Source: JBEKHT01 sp049511715 (GTDB lineage Bacteria; Chloroflexota; Anaerolineae; Anaerolineales; RBG-16-64-43). From it: a stretch of 27,587 bases of DNA. The number at the start of each line of letters is the position of its first letter. The first letter of the stretch is position 1. The stretch spans positions 1-27,587 of the forward strand of contig JBEKXU010000040.1 of assembly GCA_049511715.1 (NCBI GenBank), in the 5' to 3' direction. Positions 1 through 6,970 of the stretch are shown here, one piece after another. The notes under the pieces are model-generated. The model did no database searches. It saw only the letters and a list, made by a program, of their open reading frames with translations, and had not been told where the DNA came from. A program made the translations under genes and the position numbers.

Positions 1-34
1 CAAGGGTGTGCTCTACCGACTGAGCTACGCGGGC
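1..34 (-). tRNA. tRNA, 5' part only, probably tRNA-Thr(GGT)
   Basis: Read on the minus strand this is the 5' half of a tRNA: acceptor strand GCCCGCG, the D-arm core TAGCTCAGTCGGTAGAGC, then the 5' anticodon stem CACCC and loop bases TTG, where the window ends. Only the first anticodon base (G) is visible. A CACCC stem with a TTG loop start is characteristic of tRNA-Thr(GGT), and the E. coli thrU-tyrU-glyT-thrT cluster also pairs Tyr with two Thr tRNAs, so Thr(GGT) is the best guess. Identity is inferred because the rest of the gene lies outside the window. Confidence 0.75.
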
Positions 35-36
35 AG

Positions 37-119
37 TGGGCGGTGAAGGATTCGAACCTCCGAAGGCTTCTGCCAGCTGATTTACAGTCAGCCCCCTTTG
101 GCCACTTGGGTAACCGCCC
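37..119 (-). tRNA. tRNA-Tyr(GTA)
   Basis: An 83-nt class II tRNA on the minus strand. The acceptor stem GGGCGGT pairs with ACCGCCC, the anticodon loop is CTGTAAA (anticodon GTA at 83-85), there is a long variable arm, and the T arm contains GGTTCGAATCC. The discriminator base is A and CCA is not encoded, so tRNA nucleotidyltransferase must add it. The next tRNA begins only two nucleotides downstream, so both are processed from one precursor. Confidence 0.97.
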
Positions 120-196
120 CTGAACCTTTCCCGGCCCTGCCATCGAACGACACGATCCCAACCGCCTTCGGCTCCCGCTCGAAGGCCCGCGACGGA

Positions 197-269
197 AGCC
201 GACGACGGGAATCGAACCCGTAGCCTACCGCTTACAAGGCGGTTGCTCTGCCGATTGAGCTACGTCGGC
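197..269 (-). tRNA. tRNA-Thr(TGT)
   Basis: A 73-nt tRNA on the minus strand. The acceptor stem GCCGACG pairs with CGTCGGC, the D arm is GCTCAATCGGCAGAGC, the anticodon loop is CTTGTAA (anticodon TGT at 234-236) and the T arm carries GGTTCGATTCC. CCA is not encoded. It is the first gene of the cluster, about 30 nt downstream of a promoter with a perfect -10 box, and is separated from tRNA-Tyr by a 77-nt spacer. Confidence 0.97.
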
Positions 270-297
270 GCGCGTTCTCCCCGGCCGGGGAACGAAG

Positions 298-326
298 ATT
301 ATACCAGAGCCAAAAAAGCCCTGCAA
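298..326 (-). promoter_or_regulatory. sigma70-type promoter of the tRNA cluster
   Basis: On the minus strand: TTGCAG (326-321), a 17-nt spacer, then a perfect TATAAT (303-298). Transcription would start near 291 and give a short leader before tRNA-Thr(TGT). The strong -10 box and optimal spacing fit a highly expressed stable-RNA operon. No start site has been measured. Confidence 0.7.
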
Positions 327-466
327 GGCGAGGTCTCTTTCCCCCAGGTTGCGCTCGCTGTGATGATGGCCCCAAAGTTCTCGCAACGGTTGTTGCATCA
401 ACGGGCGGGAGGACCGTGGGCCTTTCTGAGCCCTCGAGAGCAGGGCAGGCGGCGGCCATAATCTGC

Positions 467-472
467 TACAAT
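467..472 (+). promoter_or_regulatory. possible -10 element for the HIT/thiolase operon
   Basis: TACAAT lies 18 nt upstream of the ATG at 491, preceded by an AT-containing stretch in otherwise GC-rich DNA. I see no convincing -35 box and no clear Shine-Dalgarno sequence, so a very short leader is implied. This is a weak call based on the -10 match and its position between divergent transcription units. Confidence 0.35.
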
Positions 473-490
473 CCTCGGCACAGGCCTCGC

Positions 491-985
491 ATGAAGCACC
501 TCTGGTCACCGTGGCGCATGCAGTACATTGAGAATCACCCGGCCCGAACAGGGTGCATCTTCTGCCAAGCCCTGGCCTCCTCGGACGATGCCGCCTCGCT
601 CCTCCTCCATCGCGCCCAGCACGCCTTCGTACTCCTCAACCGTTTTCCCTACACCAGCGGCCACTTGATGGTGGTCCCCAACCTCCATGCGGCGACGCTG
701 GAGGACGTGCCTCTGGAGGCTCTGGCCCAGGTCATGGCTCTTACGCAAACCGCCCTGAAGGCGCTGCGCCGTGTCTATGCCCCCCAAGGCTTCAACCTGG
801 GGGTCAACCTGGGCGAGAGTGCCGGGGCGGGCGTTGTCGACCACGTCCACTTGCACGTCGTCCCTCGCTGGACCGGAGATACCAACTTCATGGCTGCCTT
901 GGCAGACACCCGCGTCCTCCCCGAAACCCTGGAGGAAACCTACCGCCGGCTGAGCCAGGCGTGGCAGGAGATCTCACCCCCATGA
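491..985 (+). CDS. HIT-family nucleotide hydrolase/phosphorylase
   Basis: A 164-aa histidine-triad protein. The start at 491 is chosen because MKHLWSPWRM is the usual N-terminus of bacterial HIT proteins related to Ap4A phosphorylases; in-frame codons further upstream run into the promoter region. The catalytic HxHxH triad is His118, His120 and His122, in the sequence DHVHLHVVPRW. A CxxC pair (Cys22, Cys25) near the N-terminus is typical of the zinc-site branch of the family. Such proteins cleave the phosphate bonds of dinucleoside polyphosphates or AMP conjugates in the cytosol; the substrate here is not determined. Its stop overlaps the thiolase start (ATGA at 982-985), so the two are translationally coupled. 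Confidence 0.9.
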   Translation: MKHLWSPWRMQYIENHPARTGCIFCQALASSDDAASLLLHRAQHAFVLLNRFPYTSGHLMVVPNLHAATLEDVPLEALAQVMALTQTALKALRRVYAPQGFNLGVNLGESAGAGVVDHVHLHVVPRWTGDTNFMAALADTRVLPETLEETYRRLSQAWQEISPP

Positions 986-2181
986 GCGAAGATCACGACC
1001 CGGTCATCCTCAGCGCGTGCCGGACGGCCATCGGAAAATTCGGCGGGTCGCTGTCCTCCCTGCCCGCCCCGGCCTTGGGAGCGGCAGCCATTCGCGAGGC
1101 AGTGCGGCGTTCCGCTGTCGACCCGGAACAGATTGAGGAAGTCCTGATGGGCAATGTGGTCTCCGCGGGCATCGGCCAGGCTCCCGCTCGCCAAGCCTCC
1201 GTCCAAGCCGGGCTCCCAGTGCATGTCGGCGCGACAGCCCTGAACAAAGTTTGCGGCTCCGGACTAAAGGCCGTCATGGTCGCCGCCAGCATGATCCGAG
1301 CGGGGGATGCCGACCTGATCGTCGCGGGCGGAATGGAGAACATGGACCTTGCCCCTTATCTCCTTTCCCAGGCGCGGGGTGGCTACCGGCTGGGCGATGG
1401 CATCCTGGTGGACGGCCTGATCCATGACGGGTTGTGGTGTGCCTTCCAACATACCCATATGGGCAACAGCGCCGAATGGATCGCACGCAAGTTCGAGTTG
1501 AGGCGGGAGGAACTGGACGCTTTCGCCCTGGAGAGCCACCGCAAAGCCTTGGCCGCCATCGACCAGGGGCAGTTCCGCTCGGAGATTGTCGCGGTTGAAG
1601 TTCCTCAATCCCGAGGAACGGCCCTGCGCTTCGAGGTCGACGAGGCCCCGCGCCGCGACACGAGTCTGGAAGCCCTGGCGCGCTTGAAGCCGGCTTTCGA
1701 AAAGGATGGGGTGGTCACCGCCGGGAACTCTCCGGGCATCACCGACGGGGCGGCGGCCCTGGTCATCTCGAGCGCCGCTCGAGCGCAGGCCGAGGGTCTC
1801 CACCCCCTGGCCCGAATCAGTTCTTATGCCCAAGCGGCCGTTCCACCCCTCGAGCTCTTCACGGCGCCGATCTTTGCGATCCGCAAGCTGCTTAAGAAAG
1901 AAGGTCGCAAGCTGGCGGACTACGATCGGATCGAGATCAATGAGGCCTTTGCCTCCCAGGTCCTCGCCGACGGAAAGGGTTTGGAGACCGAGGGTTGGGA
2001 CTGGGGCCGGGTCAACGTTCACGGAGGAGCCATCGCCCTGGGCCACCCCATTGGGGCCAGCGGCGCCCGGATCCTGGTAACCCTGATCTACGCCCTTCAG
2101 CAGTCCCGCGGCAGGCGGGGACTGGCCAGCCTCTGCCTGGGAGGCGGCGAGGCGGTCGCGCTGGCGATCGAATTGCTCTGA
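982..2181 (+). CDS. thiolase (acetyl-CoA C-acyltransferase/acetyltransferase)
   Basis: A 399-aa thiolase of normal family length. The start at 982 gives MSEDHDPVILSACRTAIGKF, the standard thiolase N-terminus. The acylated cysteine is Cys91 in NKVCGSG. The NEAFA segment and GHPIGASGAR (catalytic His355) are present, and the second cysteine is Cys385 in CLGGGEA. The enzyme either condenses two acetyl-CoA or cleaves 3-ketoacyl-CoA with CoA; the direction and chain length cannot be read from sequence. The start overlaps the HIT gene by four nucleotides, and 3-hydroxyacyl-CoA dehydrogenase follows after a 71-nt gap. Together they supply the last two steps of beta-oxidation, or the first two of butyrate/PHB synthesis. 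Confidence 0.95.
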   Translation: MSEDHDPVILSACRTAIGKFGGSLSSLPAPALGAAAIREAVRRSAVDPEQIEEVLMGNVVSAGIGQAPARQASVQAGLPVHVGATALNKVCGSGLKAVMVAASMIRAGDADLIVAGGMENMDLAPYLLSQARGGYRLGDGILVDGLIHDGLWCAFQHTHMGNSAEWIARKFELRREELDAFALESHRKALAAIDQGQFRSEIVAVEVPQSRGTALRFEVDEAPRRDTSLEALARLKPAFEKDGVVTAGNSPGITDGAAALVISSAARAQAEGLHPLARISSYAQAAVPPLELFTAPIFAIRKLLKKEGRKLADYDRIEINEAFASQVLADGKGLETEGWDWGRVNVHGGAIALGHPIGASGARILVTLIYALQQSRGRRGLASLCLGGGEAVALAIELL

Positions 2182-2252
2182 GCCCGATGTCCCACCACGC
2201 CCTGGGGGTGCCCAAGATCGCGCTTCCTGTTCATCCGTCCCTGGAGGGGAAT

Positions 2253-3104
2253 ATGGAAATCCGGCACATCGCGGTCATCGGTTCAGGCGCCATGGGCAGC
2301 GGCATTGCCCAGGTTGCCGCCACAGCGGGCTACCGGGTCACGCTGATGGACATCATCCCCGCGCAGATCGAGCGGGCCCAGAAGGAGATCGCCCAATCCG
2401 CAGCCAAGCTCGCGGAAAAAGGAAAACTCACCCCGGAACAGGTCCGGGCCGCCCAGAAGATCCGCACCACCACTCTTTTGGAAGACGTCCGCGAAGCCGA
2501 CCTGGTCGTGGAGGCGGCAAGCGAGAACGTCGAGCTCAAGCTGGATCTCTTCCGCAAGCTCGATCAAATGATGAAGCCGGAGGTGATCCTGGCCTCCAAC
2601 ACTTCCTCTATCTCGCTGACGCGCATCGCCGGGGTGACGCGACGCGGGGAGCGGGTCGTCGGGATGCACTTCTTCAACCCCGTCCCGATCATGAGCCTGC
2701 TGGAGATCGTGAGGGCTCTGCCCACTTCGGACGACACCGTTCGGGTGGCCACCGAGGTCGGCCGGCGGATGGGGAAGACACCCATCGAGGTCAAGGACTC
2801 GCCGGGATTCGTCTCCAACCGCATCCTGTGCCCGATGATCAATGAAGCCGTGTTCGTGCTGCAGGAGGGGATCGCCACCCCGGAGGCCATCGACCAGGTG
2901 ATGAAACTGGGGATGAATCACCCCATGGGACCGCTGACCCTCGCGGACTTCGTCGGCCTGGACGTCACTTTGGCAGTCCTGGAAGTTCTCCACCGCGACT
3001 TGGGGGACGACAAATACCGTCCCGCGCCTCTTCTGCGCCGGATGGTCGATGCGGGATACCTTGGTCGCAAGTCGGGGAGAGGTTTTTACGACTATCGGGC
3101 CTGA
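2253..3104 (+). CDS. 3-hydroxyacyl-CoA (3-hydroxybutyryl-CoA) dehydrogenase
   Basis: A 283-aa single-function dehydrogenase. The ATG at 2253 has a GGAGG five nucleotides upstream and gives MEIRHIAVIG, the usual start; an in-frame ATG at 2187 would add 22 unmatched residues. The NAD-binding fingerprint is GSGAMGSG (residues 10-17). The catalytic His139 lies in GMHFFNPVPIM, and the Asn-containing C-domain segment VSNRILCPMINEA follows. The C-terminal helical domain is complete and ends in GRKSGRGFYDY. It interconverts 3-hydroxyacyl-CoA and 3-ketoacyl-CoA with NAD(P), directly upstream of the thiolase step. At 283 aa it is the short monofunctional form, not a FadB-type fusion. Confidence 0.96.
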   Translation: MEIRHIAVIGSGAMGSGIAQVAATAGYRVTLMDIIPAQIERAQKEIAQSAAKLAEKGKLTPEQVRAAQKIRTTTLLEDVREADLVVEAASENVELKLDLFRKLDQMMKPEVILASNTSSISLTRIAGVTRRGERVVGMHFFNPVPIMSLLEIVRALPTSDDTVRVATEVGRRMGKTPIEVKDSPGFVSNRILCPMINEAVFVLQEGIATPEAIDQVMKLGMNHPMGPLTLADFVGLDVTLAVLEVLHRDLGDDKYRPAPLLRRMVDAGYLGRKSGRGFYDYRA

Positions 3105-3175
3105 TGAGGGCCGCTTTGCGGCCCGGGGGCCTCAGGGTCGTTTTCGGACGGTGGGGGAACCGGCAGGAGGGGAAA

Positions 3176-4876
3176 ATGGCAGCCAGGCCAGGACCAGTGG
3201 TCGAGGACGATACGTTCGATTTTGTCGTAATCGGGTCGGGATTCGGAGGCAGTGTCTCGGCCATGAGGTTGGCCGAGAAAGGCTACCGGGTCCTGGTCTT
3301 GGAGCGGGGCAAGTGGTATCGCCCCGAAGATTTCGCCAAGAGCAACTGGGCTTTCTGGAAATACCTTTGGCTTCCGGCCCTGCGGTGCTTCGGCATCCTA
3401 CAAATCAGCCTCCTGAAGGACGAGATGGTCCTGCACGGAAGCGGGGTGGGGGGAGGAAGCCTGGGGTATGCCTGCGTCCTGATGGAGCCGACCGATCGGT
3501 TTTTCGAGGCGCCCGCCTGGCGCGACCTGGCGGACTGGAAAGCTCTGCTCCGGCCCCACTATCAGACCGCCCGGCGCATGCTGGGGGTCGCCCAGAACCC
3601 CAGATTATGGCCGGCCGACGAGGTGCTGCGGGGCGTGGCGACCGAGTTCGGGCGGACAGCGAGCTTCACACCGGCCTCGGTGGGCATCTTTTTCGACGAA
3701 CGAAACGAAACCGAGCGCGACCCGTATTTCCGTGGCGAGGGGCCTTTGCGGAGCCCTTGCATTCACTGCGGCGGATGCATGGTCGGGTGCCGGTACAACG
3801 CCAAGAACACCCTGGACAAGAACTACCTCTATTTTGCCCAGAGGCACGGGGCGCAAATCCTGGCCGACTCCCAGGCGGAGATCCTCCGGCCCTTGCTTCC
3901 AGGCCGAGAGGACGGCGCCCGCTACGAGATCGGCTACCGGACCACCACCTCGCTCGGGGGGCGGGGGCTTCACCACGTTCGATCCCGCAACGTGGTGGTT
4001 TCCGCCGGGGTTCTCGGGACCCTCGAGCTGCTCCTCCGTTGCCGGGACGCCCTGCGATCGCTGCCGGAGCTTTCACCCAGATTAGGACAGGAAGTGCGCA
4101 CGAACAGCGAGGCGCTTCTGGGCTCGACCGCCCGCCGGGGCGATGTGGACTATTCCAAGGGAGTGGCCATCACCTCGGTCTTTGAGGCCGACGAGGAAAC
4201 TCGAGTAGAACCGGTGCGCTATCCCGACGGATCTTCCTTGATCCGGCTCATCTCGGCCCCCCTCATCGAAGCCCGTCCAAGCATTTTCGGACGATTGCTG
4301 AAGGTGATGGAGCGCGTCTTGCGCCACCCCGTGGACGCCTTGCGCATCTTTGTCCTGCCCGGCTGGGCCCGACGATCGACGATTCTGCTGGTGATGCAGA
4401 CCCGCGATACCTGCATGCGCATCCGTCCCGGACGAAGCCTGATGACCCTCTTTCGGCGGGGCCTGATCTCCGAGAGGGACGAAGAACACCCCATTCAGGC
4501 TGAAATCCCCATCGGCCATCAGGTGACGCGCCTCTTCTGCGAGAAGACCAATGGGGTCGCCGCGGGGGCCATCAACGAGTCGCTGCTGAACATTCCCACA
4601 ACCGCGCACATCCTCGGGGGCTGTCCGATCGGCCGAACCGCCCAAGAGGGCGTCGTCGACACCAAATTCGAGGTCTTCAACTATCCCGGCCTATATGTCG
4701 TCGACGGCTCCATCGTACCCGCCAATCCGGGGATCAACCCGAGCCTCACCATCACCGCGCTGGCCGAGTACGCCATGAGTCAGATCCCGCCTCACCCCTC
4801 AGGGCGCCCGGCCCGCAGGATCCCGCGGCCCGAGGGATTGAGCCTCCCTGAGCAAGGTCAGGCTCCGCTCTCATGA
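3176..4876 (+). CDS. GMC-family flavin oxidoreductase, cholesterol-oxidase-like
   Basis: A 566-aa FAD-dependent oxidoreductase. The ATG at 3176 has a strong AGGAGG at 3165-3170. The N-terminal Rossmann motif is VIGSGFGGS, followed by GVGGGS and, at the C-terminus, NPGINPSLTITALAE. His478 (AHILGGC) and Asn521 sit where the His/Asn pair of bacterial cholesterol oxidases is expected. It most resembles the mycobacterial ChoD-type branch, whose true substrates are debated, so oxidation of a sterol, hopanoid or long-chain alcohol is possible. Cys195, Cys198, Cys201 and Cys205 form a CxxCxxCxxxC motif (see findings). No export signal is evident in the N-terminus. It is the last gene before the terminator at 4904. 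Confidence 0.88.
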   Translation: MAARPGPVVEDDTFDFVVIGSGFGGSVSAMRLAEKGYRVLVLERGKWYRPEDFAKSNWAFWKYLWLPALRCFGILQISLLKDEMVLHGSGVGGGSLGYACVLMEPTDRFFEAPAWRDLADWKALLRPHYQTARRMLGVAQNPRLWPADEVLRGVATEFGRTASFTPASVGIFFDERNETERDPYFRGEGPLRSPCIHCGGCMVGCRYNAKNTLDKNYLYFAQRHGAQILADSQAEILRPLLPGREDGARYEIGYRTTTSLGGRGLHHVRSRNVVVSAGVLGTLELLLRCRDALRSLPELSPRLGQEVRTNSEALLGSTARRGDVDYSKGVAITSVFEADEETRVEPVRYPDGSSLIRLISAPLIEARPSIFGRLLKVMERVLRHPVDALRIFVLPGWARRSTILLVMQTRDTCMRIRPGRSLMTLFRRGLISERDEEHPIQAEIPIGHQVTRLFCEKTNGVAAGAINESLLNIPTTAHILGGCPIGRTAQEGVVDTKFEVFNYPGLYVVDGSIVPANPGINPSLTITALAEYAMSQIPPHPSGRPARRIPRPEGLSLPEQGQAPLS

Positions 4877-4903
4877 CCTCTCAGTCGGCTCCCCGCCCGC
4901 CCC

Positions 4904-4933
4904 GGAGGGGGAAAACGGGGGTCCCTCCTTTTT
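4904..4933 (+). terminator. intrinsic terminator after the GMC oxidoreductase
   Basis: GGAGGG (4904-4909) pairs with CCCTCC (4923-4928) across a 13-nt loop, and five T residues follow directly (4929-4933). The position, 28 nt after the stop of the GMC gene and before the convergent acetyltransferase, is right for ending the HIT-thiolase-dehydrogenase-GMC transcript. On the minus strand the hairpin is not followed by T residues, so it probably works in one direction only. Confidence 0.7.
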
Positions 4934-4994
4934 CGTCCAATTCTTGGCGGATCAGGTCCCTTCCCAGGGCTCCTTTCCGGGGGCTATGGGGGGC

Positions 4995-5459
4995 CTACCC
5001 CCGGCGCAGGATGGCCATTCCTTCCGGGCGGCGGAAAAGGGCAGAGAGCAGGGAAGCCACTCGCCTCAACCGGCAAAAGTAGGGGGTAAGGTCCTTCCCG
5101 GAGGCGGCTCGGAACCCAAATTGCTCATAGAAAGGCACCAGGGAGGACCGGCAGGTCAGGAAGACCGGGGGATTCACATCACGCAAGAGGGTTTCAATGA
5201 GGGCGCGCGCCAGACCTTGGCCGCGAAAGCGGGGGACGACAGCGATCGAAGCGAGCTCTCGGGAGCCGTCCCGATGAGTCTTGATCTGTCCGAGAGCGAC
5301 CAGTTGGCCGTCTCCTCCGCTGGCCACCAAGAAACGGTTCCAGTGCAGGGCCAGAGGGTTCAGCCGCATTTGGCGCACCATCTTCCGGATGGCCTCCTGC
5401 TCGGAAGGCCGCGCGCGCCGGATTTCAATTCCCGCTTCCCCCCAAGGACGGGCGGTCAT
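4995..5459 (-). CDS. GNAT-family N-acetyltransferase
   Basis: A 154-aa protein with one GNAT domain. The acetyl-CoA-binding motif A lies at about residues 74-89, with the R-x-x-G-x-A signature at Arg79-Ala84 (RGQGLA). The later segment VPFYEQFGFRAA is the usual GNAT beta6/alpha4 element. The ATG at 5459 overlaps the gatB stop (ATGA, 5456-5459), so it is translated with gatB. The substrate, a small molecule or a protein N-terminus or lysine, cannot be inferred. A basic C-terminal tail (FCRLRRVASLLSALFRRPEG) follows the domain. It ends convergent to the GMC gene. Confidence 0.9.
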   Translation of the reverse strand: MTARPWGEAGIEIRRARPSEQEAIRKMVRQMRLNPLALHWNRFLVASGGDGQLVALGQIKTHRDGSRELASIAVVPRFRGQGLARALIETLLRDVNPPVFLTCRSSLVPFYEQFGFRAASGKDLTPYFCRLRRVASLLSALFRRPEGMAILRRG

Positions 5460-6898
5460 CTCTCCGGTCCCAGGAGATCCTGCAACTGCCGGGCCGTTTC
5501 CTGAGGGTTGGCCTTCCCCTGGGAGGCTCTCATCACCTGACCGACAAACCACTGAAGCAACGCCGTCTTGCCGGCCCGGTATTGCTGCGCCTGGTCCGGG
5601 TGGGCCCGGATCACTTGGAGACAAAGGGCCTGAAGCTCATCGGAGCCTCGAATCTGAGCCAGCCCCTCCTCAGCGACCAGCTCCCGGGGAGCCCGCCCGG
5701 TCTCCAGGGATTTCTGCAACAGCGCCTTTCCCGTGGCCAGCGTGATGGTTCCCTGATCGATCATCTGGAGCGTCTCGGCCAAGTGCGCGGGGGGAAACTT
5801 CAGTTCCGCGGCGGTCAAGCCGCGCTCACGCAGGAGGCGCAGGACCTCATTCATGATCCAGTTGGAGACCCGCTTGGCCTCTCCCGGGTAGGCACGCACG
5901 GCGGCCTCAAAGTACTCGGACAGACTTCGCTCTTCGGTAAGAATCTCGGCGTCATAGGCCGGAAGATGATACTGCTCCACCAGCCGGTCACGACGAGCCA
6001 GGGGCAGCTCAGGGAAATCGGCGAGGATTCGACCCTCCCAGCCCTCCTCCAGGCGAATCGGCAGAAGATCCGGTTCGCGGAAATAGCGGTAATCCCCCTC
6101 GGTCTCCTTCTCCCTCATCTTTCTGAGAACCCCCGCCTCCTCATCCCATTCCAGCGTCCAGGCCATCACGCGGGCACCGGATTCGACCTCGCGAATCTGC
6201 CTGGCGAATTCCGTCTCAATTGCCGCGCGCACCGCTTCGATGGAATTGACGTTTTTGATTTCGGTCTTCGCATTCAGGATCGAACTGCCGCGAGGACGGA
6301 TGGAGACGTTGGCATCGCAGCGCAACTGAGCCCGCTCCATGTTCGCCTCGGAGATATCGAGCCAGCGCAAGAGCTGGCGGAGCCGAATGAGGTACTGCGC
6401 GGCCTCGTCGGCCGAGCGCAGGTCGGGCCCGGTGACCATTTCGATGAGAGGCACTCCACAGCGATTCATGTCAATCCAGCGGCGACCGCCGACCACGCGG
6501 GTCTTGCCCGCATCCTCTTCGATGTGCAGCTTCTGGATGTCGATGTGACGCACGGCTTGATCGGGCAGGGGGAGTTCAAACCTGCCCCCGCGGGCCAGAG
6601 GCTCATCGTACTGGCTGATCTGATATCCCTTGGGCAGATCCGGATAGAAGTAGTTCTTGCGGGCGAAGTAGGAGAGCACCGAGACGTGGGCCTGCAGGGC
6701 CGTGGCCAGCCGCACGGCCTTCACCACGACCTCACCGTTGAGAGAAGGGAGAACCCCCGGCAGGCCGCAACAAATCGGACAGATGTTGGTGTTCGGGGGG
6801 GCGCCCCAAGAATCGGCCCGGCAGCGGCAGAAGACCTTGGAGGCGGTCTTTACCTGAATGTGGGTTTCCAAGCCGATGACGACCTCATACTCAGACAT
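5456..6898 (-). CDS. gatB: Asp-tRNA(Asn)/Glu-tRNA(Gln) amidotransferase subunit B
   Basis: A 480-aa GatB of the expected length. It starts MSEYEVVIGLETHIQ at 6898, with purine-rich GGAAGG just upstream. The zinc ligands are visible as Cys24, Cys26, Cys40 and Cys43. The motifs QISQYDEP, MNRCGVPLIEMVT and the YRYFREPDL segment of the kinase-like core are intact, as is the C-terminal YqeY-like domain used to recognise tRNA. GatB phosphorylates the mischarged Asp- or Glu-tRNA and receives ammonia from GatA. Its presence with gatA and gatC implies indirect formation of Gln-tRNA and/or Asn-tRNA. It lies 72 nt downstream of gatA. Confidence 0.98.
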   Translation of the reverse strand: MSEYEVVIGLETHIQVKTASKVFCRCRADSWGAPPNTNICPICCGLPGVLPSLNGEVVVKAVRLATALQAHVSVLSYFARKNYFYPDLPKGYQISQYDEPLARGGRFELPLPDQAVRHIDIQKLHIEEDAGKTRVVGGRRWIDMNRCGVPLIEMVTGPDLRSADEAAQYLIRLRQLLRWLDISEANMERAQLRCDANVSIRPRGSSILNAKTEIKNVNSIEAVRAAIETEFARQIREVESGARVMAWTLEWDEEAGVLRKMREKETEGDYRYFREPDLLPIRLEEGWEGRILADFPELPLARRDRLVEQYHLPAYDAEILTEERSLSEYFEAAVRAYPGEAKRVSNWIMNEVLRLLRERGLTAAELKFPPAHLAETLQMIDQGTITLATGKALLQKSLETGRAPRELVAEEGLAQIRGSDELQALCLQVIRAHPDQAQQYRAGKTALLQWFVGQVMRASQGKANPQETARQLQDLLGPER

Positions 6899-6970
6899 CG
6901 GTCCTTCCAGCCCTCCGGGGCGGTTCCCGCCACCGGTGGAGGGGCGCACTCCCGGCGGGGGATTCTCCCC

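Noticed and set aside
1..34. tRNA-Gly(TCC) as the identity of the truncated tRNA, by analogy with E. coli glyT after tyrU
   Set aside because: The visible anticodon-arm bases CACCC and TTG require an anticodon beginning with G, which excludes TCC and fits Thr(GGT).
4873..5082. Plus-strand 69-codon frame starting in an ATGA overlap with the GMC stop
   Set aside because: The overlap looks like coupling, but the frame crosses the intrinsic terminator and lies opposite the 3' end of the GNAT gene. Its product is basic, low-complexity and unmatched.
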